Shown: positions 42,684 to 57,607 of the stretch, in pieces
Position numbering within the stretch: position 1 is the first letter of the stretch
Layout of the letters: each line of letters begins with the position of its first letter
From: Brassica napus
Lineage: Eukaryota; Streptophyta; Magnoliopsida; Brassicales; Brassicaceae
NCBI RefSeq assembly: GCF_020379485.1
Contig: NW_026015623.1
Location: 186,001-250,000, forward strand
DNA: 64,000 nucleotides
Reading direction: 5' to 3'
The notes under the pieces: generated by a model
What the model was told of the DNA's origin: nothing
The model's input: only the letters and a program-made list of their open reading frames with translations
The model's database searches: none
Program-made: the position numbers and the translations under genes

Positions 42684-45600
42684 GTAAGAAGCTTGATTTG
42701 GATACATAAAGTGGTGGAGAATCACCAGGAAGTTGAATAAATCTCATAGGAGTTGGCAAGAAGAAGTTATCCCACTTTCAAATCAGGTGATTCCAGTTTC
42801 CCAGTTTGGGAATAGGACAGCTTCTTCGTCGTTCCAATCAAACCAGGATGAATCACTTTGTGAGAAGCTTGATTTGGATACATAATGTTGTGGAGAATCA
42901 CCAGGAAGTTGAATAAATCTCATAGGAGTTGGCATGAAGAAGTTATCCCACTTTCAAATCAGGTGATTCCAGTTTCCCAGTTTGGGAATAGCACAGCTTC
43001 TTCGTCGTTCCAATCAAACCAGGATGAATCACTTTGTAAGAAGCTTGATTTGGATACATAAAGTGGTGGAGAATCACCAGGAAGTTGAATAAATCTCATA
43101 GGAGTTGGCATGAAGAAGTTATCCCACTTTCAAATCAGGTGATTCCAGTTTCCCAGTTTGGGAATAGCACAGCTTCTTCGTCGTTCCAATCAAACCAGGA
43201 TGAATCACTTTGTGAGAAGCTTGATTTGGATACATAAAGTGGTGGAGAATCACCAGGAAGTTGAATAAATCTCATAGGAGTTGGCATGAAGAAGTTATCC
43301 CACTTTCAAATCAGGTGATTCCAGTTTCCCAGTTTGGGAATAGCACAGCTTCTTCGTCGTTCCAATCAAACCAGGATGAATCACTTTGTAAGAAGCTTGA
43401 TTTGGATACATAAAGTGGTGGAGAATCACCAGGAAGTTGAATAAATCTCATAGGAGTTGGCATGAAGAAGTTATCCCACTTTCAAATCAGGTGATTCCAG
43501 TTTCCCAGTTTGGGAATAGCACAGCTTCTTCGTCGTTCCAATCAAACCAGGATGAATCACTTTGTGAAAAGCTTGATTTGGATACATAAAGTGGTGGAGA
43601 ATCACCAGGAAGTTGAATAAATCTCATAGGAGTTGGCATGAAGAAGTTATCCCACTTTCAAATCAGGTGATTCCAGTTTCCCAGTTTGGGAATAGCACAG
43701 CTTCTTCGTCGTTCCAATCAAACCAGGATGAATCACTTTGTAAGAAGCTTGATTTGGATACATAAAGTGGTGGAGAATCACCAGGAAGTTGAATAAATCT
43801 CATAGGAGTTGGCATGAAGAAGTTATCCCACTTTCAAATCAGGTGATTCCAGTTTCCCAGTTTGGGAATAGCACAGCTTCTTCGTCGTTCCAATCAAACC
43901 AGGATGAATCACTTTGTGAGAAGCTTGATTTGGATACATAAAGTGGTGGAGAATCACCAGGAAGTTGAATAAATCTCATAGGAGTTGGCATGAAGAAGTT
44001 ATCCCACTTTCAAATCAGGTGATTCCAGTTTCCCAGTTTGGGAATAGCACAGCTTCTTCGTCGTTCCAATCAAACCAGGATGAATCACTTTGTAAGAAGC
44101 TTGATTTGGATACATAAAGTGGTGGAGAATCACCAGGAAGTTGAATAAATCTCATAGGAGTTGGCATGAAGAAGTTATCCCACTTTCAAATCAGGTGATT
44201 CCAGTTTCCCAGTTTGGGAATAGCACAGCTTCTTCGTCGTTCCAATCAAACCAGGATGAATCACTTTGTGAAAAGCTTGATTTGGATACATAAAGTGGTG
44301 GAGAATCACCAGGAAGTTGAATAAATCTCATAGGAGTTGGCATGAAGAAGTTATCCCACTTTCAAATCAGGTGATTCCAGTTTCCCAGTTTGGGAATAGC
44401 ACAGCTTCTTCGTCGTTCCAATCAAACCAGGATGAATCACTTTGTAAGAAGCTTGATTTGGATACATAAAGTGGTGGAGAATCACCAGGAAGTTGAATAA
44501 ATCTCATAGGAGTTGGCATGAAGAAGTTATCCCACTTTCAAATCAGGTGATTCCAGTTTCCCAGTTTGGGAATAGCACAGCTTCTTCGTCGTTCCAATCA
44601 AACCAGGATGAATCACTTTGTGAAAAGCTTGATTTGGATACATAAAGTGGTGGAGAATCACCAGGAAGTTGAATAAATCTCATAGGAGTTGGCATGAAGA
44701 AGTTATCCCACTTTCAAATCAGGTGATTCCAGTTTCCCAGTTTGGGAATAGCACAGCTTCTTCGTCGTTCCAATCAAACCAGGATGAATCACTTTGTAAG
44801 AAGCTTGATTTGGATACATAAAGTGGTGGAGAATCACCAGGAAGTTGAATAAATCTCATAGGAGTTGGCATGAAGAAGTTATCCCACTTTCAAATCAGGT
44901 GATTCCAGTTTCCCAGTTTGGGAATAGCACAGCTTCTTCGTCGTTCCAATCAAACCAGGATGAATCACTTTGTGAAAAGCTTGATTTGGATACATAAAGT
45001 GGTGGAGAATCACCAGGAAGTTGAATAAATCTCATAGGAGTTGGCATGAAGAAGTTATCCCACTTTCAAATCAGGTGATTCCAGTTTCCCAGTTTGGGAA
45101 TAGCACAGCTTCTTCGTCGTTCCAATCAAACCAGGATGAATCACTTTGTAAGAAGCTTGATTTGGATACATAAAGTGGTGGAGAATCACCAGGAAGTTGA
45201 ATAAATCTCATAGGAGTTGGCATGAAGAAGTTATCCCACTTTCAAATCAGGTGATTCCAGTTTCCCAGTTTGGGAATAGCACAGCTTCTTCGTCGTTCCA
45301 ATCAAACCAGGATGAATCACTTTGTGAAAAGCTTGATTTGGATACATAAAGTGGTGGAGAATCACCAGGAAGTTGAATAAATCTCATAGGAGTTGGCATG
45401 AAGAAGTTATCCCACTTTCAAATCAGGTGATTCCAGTTTCCCAGTTTGGGAATAGCACAGCTTCTTCGTCGTTCCAATCAAACCAGGATGAATCACTTTG
45501 TAAGAAGCTTGATTTGGATACATAAAGTGGTGGAGAATCACCAGGAAGTTGAATAAATCTCATAGGAGTTGGCATGAAGAAGTTATCCCACTTTCAAATC

Positions 45601-48600
45601 AGGTGATTCCAGTTTCCCAGTTTGGGAATAGCACAGCTTCTTCGTCGTTCCAATCAAACCAGGATGAATCACTTTGTGAGAAGCTTGATTTGGATACATA
45701 AAGTGGTGGAGAATCACCAGGAAGTTGAATAAATCTCATAGGAGTTGGCATGAAGAAGTTATCCCACTTTCAAATCAGGTGATTCCAGTTTCCCAGTTTG
45801 GGAATAGCACAGCTTCTTCGTCGTTCCAATCAAACCAGGATGAATCACTTTGTGAGAAGCTTGATTTGGATACATAAAGTGGTGGAGAATCACCAGGAAG
45901 TTGAATAAATCTCATAGGAGTTGGCATGAAGAAGTTATCCCACTTTCAAATCAGGTGATTCCAGTTTCCCAGTTTGGGAATAGCACAGCTTCTTCGTCGT
46001 TCCAATCAAACCAGGATGAATCACTTTGTAAGAAGCTTGATTTGGATACATAAAGTGGTGGAGAATCACCAGGAAGTTGAATAAATCTCATAGGAGTTGG
46101 CATGAAGAAGTTATCCCACTTTCAAATCAGGTGATTCCAGTTTCCCAGTTTGGGAATAGCACAGCTTCTTCGTCGTTCCAATCAAACCAGGATGAATCAC
46201 TTTGTGAAGCTTGATTTGGATACATAAAGTGGTGGAGAATCACCAGGAAGTTGAATAAATCTCATAGGAGTTGGCATGAAGAAGTTATCCCACTTTCAAA
46301 TCAGGTGATTCCAGTTTCCCAGTTTGGGAATAGCACAGCTTCTTCGTCGTTCCAATCAAACCAGGATGAATCACTTTGTGAAAGCTTGATTTGGATACAT
46401 AAAGTGGTGGAGAATCACCAGGAAGTTGAATAAATCTCATAGGAGTTGGCATGAAGAAGTTATCCCACTTTCAAATCAGGTGATTCCAGTTTCCCAGTTT
46501 GGGAATAGCACAGCTTCTTCGTCGTTCCAATCAAACCAGGATGAATCACTTTGTGAAAAGCTTGATTTGGATACATAAAGTGGTGGAGAATCACCAGGAA
46601 GTTGAATAAATCTCATAGGAGTTGGCATGAAGAAGTTATCCCACTTTCAAATCAGGTGATTCCAGTTTCCCAGTTTGGGAATAGCACAGCTTCTTCGTCG
46701 TTCCAATCAAACCAGGATGAATCACTTTGTAAGAAGCTTGATTTGGATACATAAAGTGGTGGAGAATCACCAGGAAGTTGAATAAATCTCATAGGAGTTG
46801 GCATGAAGAAGTTATCCCACTTTCAAATCAGGTGATTCCAGTTTCCCAGTTTGGGAATAGCACAGCTTCTTCGTCGTTCCAATCAAACCAGGATGAATCA
46901 CTTTGTGAAAAGCTTGATTTGGATACATAAAGTGGTGGAGAATCACCAGGAAGTTGAATAAATCTCATAGGAGTTGGCATGAAGAAGTTATCCCACTTTC
47001 AAATCAGGTGATTCCAGTTTCCCAGTTTGGGAATAGCACAGCTTCTTCGTCGTTCCAATCAAACCAGGATGAATCACTTTGTAAGAAGCTTGATTTGGAT
47101 ACATAAAGTGGTGGAGAATCACCAGGAAGTTGAATAAATCTCATAGGAGTTGGCATGAAGAAGTTATCCCACTTTCAAATCAGGTGATTCCAGTTTCCCA
47201 GTTTGGGAATAGCACAGCTTCTTCGTCGTTCCAATCAAACCAGGATGAATCACTTTGTGAAAAGCTTGATTTGGATACATAAAGTGGTGGAGAATCACCA
47301 GGAAGTTGAATAAATCTCATAGGAGTTGGCATGAAGAAGTTATCCCACTTTCAAATCAGGTGATTCCAGTTTCCCAGTTTGGGAATAGCACAGCTTCTTC
47401 GTCGTTCCAATCAAACCAGGATGAATCACTTTGTGAGAAGCTTGATTTGGATACATAAAGTGGTGGAGAATCACCAGGAAGTTGAATAAATCTCATAGGA
47501 GTTGGCATGAAGAAGTTATCCCACTTTCAAATCAGGTGATTCCAGTTTCCCAGTTTGGGAATAGCACAGCTTCTTCGTCGTTCCAATCAAACCAGGATGA
47601 ATCACTTTGTGAAAAGCTTGATTTGGATACATAAAGTGGTGGAGAATCACCAGGAAGTTGAATAAATCTCATAGGAGTTGGCATGAAGAAGTTATCCCAC
47701 TTTCAAATCAGGTGATTCCAGTTTCCCAGTTTGGGAATAGCACAGCTTCTTCGTCGTTCCAATCAAACCAGGATGAATCACTTTGTGAAAGCTTGATTTG
47801 GATACATAAAGTGGTGGAGAATCACCAGGAAGTTGAATAAATCTCATAGGAGTTGGCATGAAGAAGTTATCCCACTTTCAAATCAGGTGATTCCAGTTTC
47901 CCAGTTTGGGAATAGCACAGCTTCTTCGTCGTTCCAATCAAACCAGGATGAATCACTTTGTAAGAAGCTTGATTTGGATACATAAAGTGGTGGAGAATCA
48001 CCAGGAAGTTGAATAAATCTCATAGGAGTTGGCATGAAGAAGTTATCCCACTTTCAAATCAGGTGATTCCAGTTTCCCAGTTTGGGAATAGCACAGCTTC
48101 TTCGTCGTTCCAATCAAACCAGGATGAATCACTTTGTGAAAAGCTTGATTTGGATACATAAAGTGGTGGAGAATCACCAGGAAGTTGAATAAATCTCATA
48201 GGAGTTGGCATGAAGAAGTTATCCCACTTTCAAATCAGGTGATTCCAGTTTCCCAGTTTGGGAATAGCACAGCTTCTTCGTCGTTCCAATCAAACCAGGA
48301 TGAATCACTTTGTAAGAAGCTTGATTTGGATACATAAAGTGGTGGAGAATCACCAGGAAGTTGAATAAATCTCATAGGAGTTGGCATGAAGAAGTTATCC
48401 CACTTTCAAATCAGGTGATTCCAGTTTCCCAGTTTGGGAATAGCACAGCTTCTTCGTCGTTCCAATCAAACCAGGATGAATCACTTTGTGAAAAGCTTGA
48501 TTTGGATACATAAAGTGGTGGAGAATCACCAGGAAGTTGAATAAATCTCATAGGAGTTGGCATGAAGAAGTTATCCCACTTTCAAATCAGGTGATTCCAG

Positions 48601-51600
48601 TTTCCCAGTTTGGGAATAGCACAGCTTCTTCGTCGTTCCAATCAAACCAGGATGAATCACTTTGTAAAAGCTTGATTTGGATACATAAAGTGGTGGAGAA
48701 TCACCAGGAAGTTGAATAAATCTCATAGGAGTTGGCATGAAGAAGTTATCCCACTTTCAAATCAGGTGATTCCAGTTTCCCAGTTTGGGAATAGCACAGC
48801 TTCTTCGTCGTTCCAATCAAACCAGGATGAATCACTTTGTGAGAAGCTTGATTTGGATACATAAAGTGGTGGAGAATCACCAGGAAGTTGAATAAATCTC
48901 ATAGGAGTTGGCATGAAGAAGTTATCCCACTTTCAAATCAGGTGATTCCAGTTTCCCAGTTTGGGAATAGCACAGCTTCTTCGTCGTTCCAATCAAACCA
49001 GGATGAATCACTTTGTGAAAAGCTTGATTTGGATACATAAAGTGGTGGAGAATCACCAGGAAGTTGAATAAATCTCATAGGAGTTGGCATGAAGAAGTTA
49101 TCCCACTTTCAAATCAGGTGATTCCAGTTTCCCAGTTTGGGAATAGCACAGCTTCTTCGTCGTTCCAATCAAACCAGGATGAATCACTTTGTAAGAAGCT
49201 TGATTTGGATACATAAAGTGGTGGAGAATCACCAGGAAGTTGAATAAATCTCATAGGAGTTGGCATGAAGAAGTTATCCCACTTTCAAATCAGGTGATTC
49301 CAGTTTCCCAGTTTGGGAATAGCACAGCTTCTTCGTCGTTCCAATCAAACCAGGATGAATCACTTTGTGAAAAGCTTGATTTGGATACATAAAGTGGTGG
49401 AGAATCACCAGGAAGTTGAATAAATCTCATAGGAGTTGGCATGAAGAAGTTATCCCACTTTCAAATCAGGTGATTCCAGTTTCCCAGTTTGGGAATAGCA
49501 CAGCTTCTTCGTCGTTCCAATCAAACCAGGATGAATCACTTTGTGAAAAGCTTGATTTGGATACATAAAGTGGTGGAGAATCACCAGGAAGTTGAATAAA
49601 TCTCATAGGAGTTGGCATGAAGAAGTTATCCCACTTTCAAATCAGGTGATTCCAGTTTCCCAGTTTGGGAATAGCACAGCTTCTTCGTCGTTCCAATCAA
49701 ACCAGGATGAATCACTTTGTAAGAAGCTTGATTTGGATACATAAAGTGGTGGAGAATCACCAGGAAGTTGAATAAATCTCATAGGAGTTGGCATGAAGAA
49801 GTTATCCCACTTTCAAATCAGGTGATTCCAGTTTCCCAGTTTGGGAATAGCACAGCTTCTTCGTCGTTCCAATCAAACCAGGATGAATCACTTTGTAAAA
49901 GCTTGATTTGGATACATAAAGTGGTGGAGAATCACCAGGAAGTTGAATAAATCTCATAGGAGTTGGCATGAAGAAGTTATCCCACTTTCAAATCAGGTGA
50001 TTCCAGTTTCCCAGTTTGGGAATAGCACAGCTTCTTCGTCGTTCCAATCAAACCAGGATGAATCACTTTGTGAAAGCTTGATTTGGATACATAAAGTGGT
50101 GGAGAATCACCAGGAAGTTGAATAAATCTCATAGGAGTTGGCATGAAGAAGTTATCCCACTTTCAAATCAGGTGATTCCAGTTTCCCAGTTTGGGAATAG
50201 CACAGCTTCTTCGTCGTTCCAATCAAACCAGGATGAATCACTTTGTAAGAAGCTTGATTTGGATACATAAAGTGGTGGAGAATCACCAGGAAGTTGAATA
50301 AATCTCATAGGAGTTGGCATGAAGAAGTTATCCCACTTTCAAATCAGGTGATTCCAGTTTCCCAGTTTGGGAATAGCACAGCTTCTTCGTCGTTCCAATC
50401 AAACCAGGATGAATCACTTTGTGAAAGCTTGATTTGGATACATAAAGTGGTGGAGAATCACCAGGAAGTTGAATAAATCTCATAGGAGTTGGCATGAAGA
50501 AGTTATCCCACTTTCAAATCAGGTGATTCCAGTTTCCCAGTTTGGGAATAGCACAGCTTCTTCGTCGTTCCAATCAAACCAGGATGAATCACTTTGTAAG
50601 AAGCTTGATTTGGATACATAAAGTGGTGGAGAATCACCAGGAAGTTGAATAAATCTCATAGGAGTTGGCATGAAGAAGTTATCCCACTTTCAAATCAGGT
50701 GATTCCAGTTTCCCAGTTTGGGAATAGCACAGCTTCTTCGTCGTTCCAATCAAACCAGGATGAATCACTTTGTGAGAAGCTTGATTTGGATACATAAAGT
50801 GGTGGAGAATCACCAGGAAGTTGAATAAATCTCATAGGAGTTGGCATGAAGAAGTTATCCCACTTTCAAATCAGGTGATTCCAGTTTCCCAGTTTGGGAA
50901 TAGCACAGCTTCTTCGTCGTTCCAATCAAACCAGGATGAATCACTTTGTGAGAAGCTTGATTTGGATACATAAAGTGGTGGAGAATCACCAGGAAGTTGA
51001 ATAAATCTCATAGGAGTTGGCATGAAGAAGTTATCCCACTTTCAAATCAGGTGATTCCAGTTTCCCAGTTTGGGAATAGCACAGCTTCTTCGTCGTTCCA
51101 ATCAAACCAGGATGAATCACTTTGTAAGAAGCTTGATTTGGATACATAAAGTGGTGGAGAATCACCAGGAAGTTGAATAAATCTCATAGGAGTTGGCATG
51201 AAGAAGTTATCCCACTTTCAAATCAGGTGATTCCAGTTTCCCAGTTTGGGAATAGCACAGCTTCTTCGTCGTTCCAATCAAACCAGGATGAATCACTTTG
51301 TGAAAAGCTTGATTTGGATACATAAAGTGGTGGAGAATCACCAGGAAGTTGAATAAATCTCATAGGAGTTGGCATGAAGAAGTTATCCCACTTTCAAATC
51401 AGGTGATTCCAGTTTCCCAGTTTGGGAATAGCACAGCTTCTTCGTCGTTCCAATCAAACCAGGATGAATCACTTTGTGAGAAGCTTGATTTGGATACATA
51501 AAGTGGTGGAGAATCACCAGGAAGTTGAATAAATCTCATAGGAGTTGGCATGAAGAAGTTATCCCACTTTCAAATCAGGTGATTCCAGTTTCCCAGTTTG

Positions 51601-54600
51601 GGAATAGCACAGCTTCTTCGTCGTTCCAATCAAACCAGGATGAATCACTTTGTGAAAAGCTTGATTTGGATACATAAAGTGGTGGAGAATCACCAGGAAG
51701 TTGAATAAATCTCATAGGAGTTGGCATGAAGAAGTTATCCCACTTTCAAATCAGGTGATTCCAGTTTCCCAGTTTGGGAATAGCACAGCTTCTTCGTCGT
51801 TCCAATCAAACCAGGATGAATCACTTTGTAAGAAGCTTGATTTGGATACATAAAGTGGTGGAGAATCACCAGGAAGTTGAATAAATCTCATAGGAGTTGG
51901 CATGAAGAAGTTATCCCACTTTCAAATCAGGTGATTCCAGTTTCCCAGTTTGGGAATAGCACAGCTTCTTCGTCGTTCCAATCAAACCAGGATGAATCAC
52001 TTTGTGAAAAGCTTGATTTGGATACATAAAGTGGTGGAGAATCACCAGGAAGTTGAATAAATCTCATAGGAGTTGGCATGAAGAAGTTATCCCACTTTCA
52101 AATCAGGTGATTCCAGTTTCCCAGTTTGGGAATAGCACAGCTTCTTCGTCGTTCCAATCAAACCAGGATGAATCACTTTGTAAGAAGCTTGATTTGGATA
52201 CATAAAGTGGTGGAGAATCACCAGGAAGTTGAATAAATCTCATAGGAGTTGGCATGAAGAAGTTATCCCACTTTCAAATCAGGTGATTCCAGTTTCCCAG
52301 TTTGGGAATAGCACAGCTTCTTCGTCGTTCCAATCAAACCAGGATGAATCACTTTGTAAGAAGCTTGATTTGGATACATAAAGTGGTGGAGAATCACCAG
52401 GAAGTTGAATAAATCTCATAGGAGTTGGCATGAAGAAGTTATCCCACTTTCAAATCAGGTGATTCCAGTTTCCCAGTTTGGGAATAGCACAGCTTCTTCG
52501 TCGTTCCAATCAAACCAGGATGAATCACTTTGTGAGAAGCTTGATTTGGATACATAAAGTGGTGGAGAATCACCAGGAAGTTGAATAAATCTCATAGGAG
52601 TTGGCATGAAGAAGTTATCCCACTTTCAAATCAGGTGATTCCAGTTTCCCAGTTTGGGAATAGCACAGCTTCTTCGTCGTTCCAATCAAACCAGGATGAA
52701 TCACTTTGTAAGAAGCTTGATTTGGATACATAAAGTGGTGGAGAATCACCAGGAAGTTGAATAAATCTCATAGGAGTTGGCATGAAGAAGTTATCCCACT
52801 TTCAAATCAGGTGATTCCAGTTTCCCAGTTTGGGAATAGCACAGCTTCTTCGTCGTTCCAATCAAACCAGGATGAATCACTTTGTAAAAGCTTGATTTGG
52901 ATACATAAAGTGGTGGAGAATCACCAGGAAGTTGAATAAATCTCATAGGAGTTGGCATGAAGAAGTTATCCCACTTTCAAATCAGGTGATTCCAGTTTCC
53001 CAGTTTGGGAATAGCACAGCTTCTTCGTCGTTCCAATCAAACCAGGATGAATCACTTTGTGAAAGCTTGATTTGGATACATAAAGTGGTGGAGAATCACC
53101 AGGAAGTTGAATAAATCTCATAGGAGTTGGCATGAAGAAGTTATCCCACTTTCAAATCAGGTGATTCCAGTTTCCCAGTTTGGGAATAGCACAGCTTCTT
53201 CGTCGTTCCAATCAAACCAGGATGAATCACTTTGTGAAAAGCTTGATTTGGATACATAAAGTGGTGGAGAATCACCAGGAAGTTGAATAAATCTCATAGG
53301 AGTTGGCATGAAGAAGTTATCCCACTTTCAAATCAGGTGATTCCAGTTTCCCAGTTTGGGAATAGCACAGCTTCTTCGTCGTTCCAATCAAACCAGGATG
53401 AATCACTTTGTAAGAAGCTTGATTTGGATACATAAAGTGGTGGAGAATCACCAGGAAGTTGAATAAATCTCATAGGAGTTGGCATGAAGAAGTTATCCCA
53501 CTTTCAAATCAGGTGATTCCAGTTTCCCAGTTTGGGAATAGCACAGCTTCTTCGTCGTTCCAATCAAACCAGGATGAATCACTTTGTGAAAAGCTTGATT
53601 TGGATACATAAAGTGGTGGAGAATCACCAGGAAGTTGAATAAATCTCATAGGAGTTGGCATGAAGAAGTTATCCCACTTTCAAATCAGGTGATTCCAGTT
53701 TCCCAGTTTGGGAATAGCACAGCTTCTTCGTCGTTCCAATCAAACCAGGATGAATCACTTTGTAAGAAGCTTGATTTGGATACATAAAGTGGTGGAGAAT
53801 CACCAGGAAGTTGAATAAATCTCATAGGAGTTGGCATGAAGAAGTTATCCCACTTTCAAATCAGGTGATTCCAGTTTCCCAGTTTGGGAATAGCACAGCT
53901 TCTTCGTCGTTCCAATCAAACCAGGATGAATCACTTTGTGAGAAGCTTGATTTGGATACATAAAGTGGTGGAGAATCACCAGGAAGTTGAATAAATCTCA
54001 TAGGAGTTGGCATGAAGAAGTTATCCCACTTTCAAATCAGGTGATTCCAGTTTCCCAGTTTGGGAATAGCACAGCTTCTTCGTCGTTCCAATCAAACCAG
54101 GATGAATCACTTTGTAAGAAGCTTGATTTGGATACATAAAGTGGTGGAGAATCACCAGGAAGTTGAATAAATCTCATAGGAGTTGGCATGAAGAAGTTAT
54201 CCCACTTTCAAATCAGGTGATTCCAGTTTCCCAGTTTGGGAATAGCACAGCTTCTTCGTCGTTCCAATCAAACCAGGATGAATCACTTTGTAAGAAGCTT
54301 GATTTGGATACATAAAGTGGTGGAGAATCACCAGGAAGTTGAATAAATCTCATAGGAGTTGGCATGAAGAAGTTATCCCACTTTCAAATCAGGTGATTCC
54401 AGTTTCCCAGTTTGGGAATAGCACAGCTTCTTCGTCGTTCCAATCAAACCAGGATGAATCACTTTGTGAAAAGCTTGATTTGGATACATAAAGTGGTGGA
54501 GAATCACCAGGAAGTTGAATAAATCTCATAGGAGTTGGCATGAAGAAGTTATCCCACTTTCAAATCAGGTGATTCCAGTTTCCCAGTTTGGGAATAGCAC

Positions 54601-56986
54601 AGCTTCTTCGTCGTTCCAATCAAACCAGGATGAATCACTTTGTAAGAAGCTTGATTTGGATACATAAAGTGGTGGAGAATCACCAGGAAGTTGAATAAAT
54701 CTCATAGGAGTTGGCATGAAGAAGTTATCCCACTTTCAAATCAGGTGATTCCAGTTTCCCAGTTTGGGAATAGCACAGCTTCTTCGTCGTTCCAATCAAA
54801 CCAGGATGAATCACTTTGTGAGAAGCTTGATTTGGATACATAAAGTGGTGGAGAATCACCAGGAAGTTGAATAAATCTCATAGGAGTTGGCATGAAGAAG
54901 TTATCCCACTTTCAAATCAGGTGATTCCAGTTTCCCAGTTTGGGAATAGCACAGCTTCTTCGTCGTTCCAATCAAACCAGGATGAATCACTTTGTGAGAA
55001 GCTTGATTTGGATACATAAAGTGGTGGAGAATCACCAGGAAGTTGAATAAATCTCATAGGAGTTGGCATGAAGAAGTTATCCCACTTTCAAATCAGGTGA
55101 TTCCAGTTTCCCAGTTTGGGAATAGCACAGCTTCTTCGTCGTTCCAATCAAACCAGGATGAATCACTTTGTAAGAAGCTTGATTTGGATACATAAAGTGG
55201 TGGAGAATCACCAGGAAGTTGAATAAATCTCATAGGAGTTGGCATGAAGAAGTTATCCCACTTTCAAATCAGGTGATTCCAGTTTCCCAGTTTGGGAATA
55301 GCACAGCTTCTTCGTCGTTCCAATCAAACCAGGATGAATCACTTTGTGAAAAGCTTGATTTGGATACATAAAGTGGTGGAGAATCACCAGGAAGTTGAAT
55401 AAATCTCATAGGAGTTGGCATGAAGAAGTTATCCCACTTTCAAATCAGGTGATTCCAGTTTCCCAGTTTGGGAATAGCACAGCTTCTTCGTCGTTCCAAT
55501 CAAACCAGGATGAATCACTTTGTGAAAAGCTTGATTTGGATACATAAAGTGGTGGAGAATCACCAGGAAGTTGAATAAATCTCATAGGAGTTGGCATGAA
55601 GAAGTTATCCCACTTTCAAATCAGGTGATTCCAGTTTCCCAGTTTGGGAATAGCACAGCTTCTTCGTCGTTCCAATCAAACCAGGATGAATCACTTTGTG
55701 AAAAGCTTGATTTGGATACATAAAGTGGTGGAGAATCACCAGGAAGTTGAATAAATCTCATAGGAGTTGGCATGAAGAAGTTATCCCACTTTCAAATCAG
55801 GTGATTCCAGTTTCCCAGTTTGGGAATAGCACAGCTTCTTCGTCGTTCCAATCAAACCAGGATGAATCACTTTGTAAGAAGCTTGATTTGGATACATAAA
55901 GTGGTGGAGAATCACCAGGAAGTTGAATAAATCTCATAGGAGTTGGCATGAAGAAGTTATCCCACTTTCAAATCAGGTGATTCCAGTTTCCCAGTTTGGG
56001 AATAGCACAGCTTCTTCGTCGTTCCAATCAAACCAGGATGAATCACTTTGTGAAAAGCTTGATTTGGATACATAAAGTGGTGGAGAATCACCAGGAAGTT
56101 GAATAAATCTCATAGGAGTTGGCATGAAGAAGTTATCCCACTTTCAAATCAGGTGATTCCAGTTTCCCAGTTTGGGAATAGCACAGCTTCTTCGTCGTTC
56201 CAATCAAACCAGGATGAATCACTTTGTAAGAAGCTTGATTTGGATACATAAAGTGGTGGAGAATCACCAGGAAGTTGAATAAATCTCATAGGAGTTGGCA
56301 TGAAGAAGTTATCCCACTTTCAAATCAGGTGATTCCAGTTTCCCAGTTTGGGAATAGCACAGCTTCTTCGTCGTTCCAATCAAACCAGGATGAATCACTT
56401 TGTGAGAAGCTTGATTTGGATACATAAAGTGGTGGAGAATCACCAGGAAGTTGAATAAATCTCATAGGAGTTGGCATGAAGAAGTTATCCCACTTTCAAA
56501 TCAGGTGATTCCAGTTTCCCAGTTTGGGAATAGCACAGCTTCTTCGTCGTTCCAATCAAACCAGGATGAATCACTTTGTGAGAAGCTTGATTTGGATACA
56601 TAAAGTGGTGGAGAATCACCAGGAAGTTGAATAAATCTCATAGGAGTTGGCATGAAGAAGTTATCCCACTTTCAAATCAGGTGATTCCAGTTTCCCAGTT
56701 TGGGAATAGCACAGCTTCTTCGTCGTTCCAATCAAACCAGGATGAATCACTTTGTAAGAAGCTTGATTTGGATACATAAAGTGGTGGAGAATCACCAGGA
56801 AGTTGAATAAATCTCATAGGAGTTGGCATGAAGAAATTATCCCACTTTCAAATCAGGTGATTCCAGTTTCCCAGTTTGGGAATAGCACAGCTTCTTTGTC
56901 GTTCCAATCAAACCAGGATGAATCACTTTGTGAAAAGCTTGATTTGGATACATAATGTTGTGGAGAATCATCAGGAAGTTGGATAA
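42684..56986. repeat. Centromere-type 176-bp satellite, right array, about 81 monomers
   Basis: A head-to-tail array of 14.3 kb. Most monomers are 176 bp and a few are 174-175 bp through loss of A residues next to the HindIII site. The core (about 43,000-56,700) is almost identical from monomer to monomer; most variation I saw is at the GTAAGAAGC / GTGAGAAGC / GTGAAAAGC site. Monomers at both ends carry extra changes (AATAGGACAG and AATGTTGTGG near 42,815-42,890; GAAATTAT, TTTGTCG and AATGTTGTGG near 56,830-56,960). It resembles, from memory, the Brassica CentBr satellite bound by centromeric nucleosomes. It has no coding capacity. Confidence 0.95.
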
Positions 56987-57607
56987 TGTTGAGATGAGAT
57001 CACTTTGAGATGAGATCATGAGATGAAGTGTTGAGTAATGTATGTGAGGAGAGGGTATGAAGTGGTGAAGCATTAGGAAGAAAGGGATTGAGGAGGCTTA
57101 GTCCGTACAATCCGTACAGGCCGTACATGAGGAGTGACCGTACAAGTCTTGGGTAATACTCTTCACTATTCAGGATGGTTACTTGTGAAAAGGGTGATGG
57201 TAACTATGGAGAGTTACCAGCACTTGATCAGACCGTTGAGAGAAGGATAAGGCCGCGGCTTGACAGGCTGTATGCAGCTGGAAAGGGAAAGCAACCTTAT
57301 CCATTCATCCCACACATGTGGAGTCTCCCATTGGCTTAGTTTGAAACCGGCGCCTAGCTCTTCCTTGACTTCACATGCTTTGCTTACTTTACCTTTAGGA
57401 AAACCCTTGTATCTTCTCCTATATATTTGTAAACTCTTCATTAATGATAATCAGACAGTTCTTGACACCAAAACACTCTCTTAGACTCAAAGGCTCTCAA
57501 TCATGATCATACACTAAACTCTTAGCTAAACTCGTCCTAAATCACCTCTAGACTCTCTCTAATCTCTTTCTTTCCTTATATCAAACTCAGATTCTCTAAA
57601 ACTTATA
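56987..57607 (+). repeat. E8 5' LTR
   Basis: Starts TGTTGAGATG at the satellite edge and ends ACTTATA. CCGTAC motifs lie at 57103, 57112, 57121 and 57138. A TATATAT stretch is at 57420-57426. Its 3' partner is outside the window. Confidence 0.88.

Noticed and set aside
46251..53114. Repeated 60-aa open frames (MNKSHRSWHEEV...) within the satellite
   Set aside because: They appear only where a monomer has lost one base, which lines up frames. They are by-products of the repeat, not genes.
42684..56986. A regular repeat array that could suggest a CRISPR locus
   Set aside because: The units are 176 bp, contiguous and without unique spacers, and the context is plant retrotransposons.
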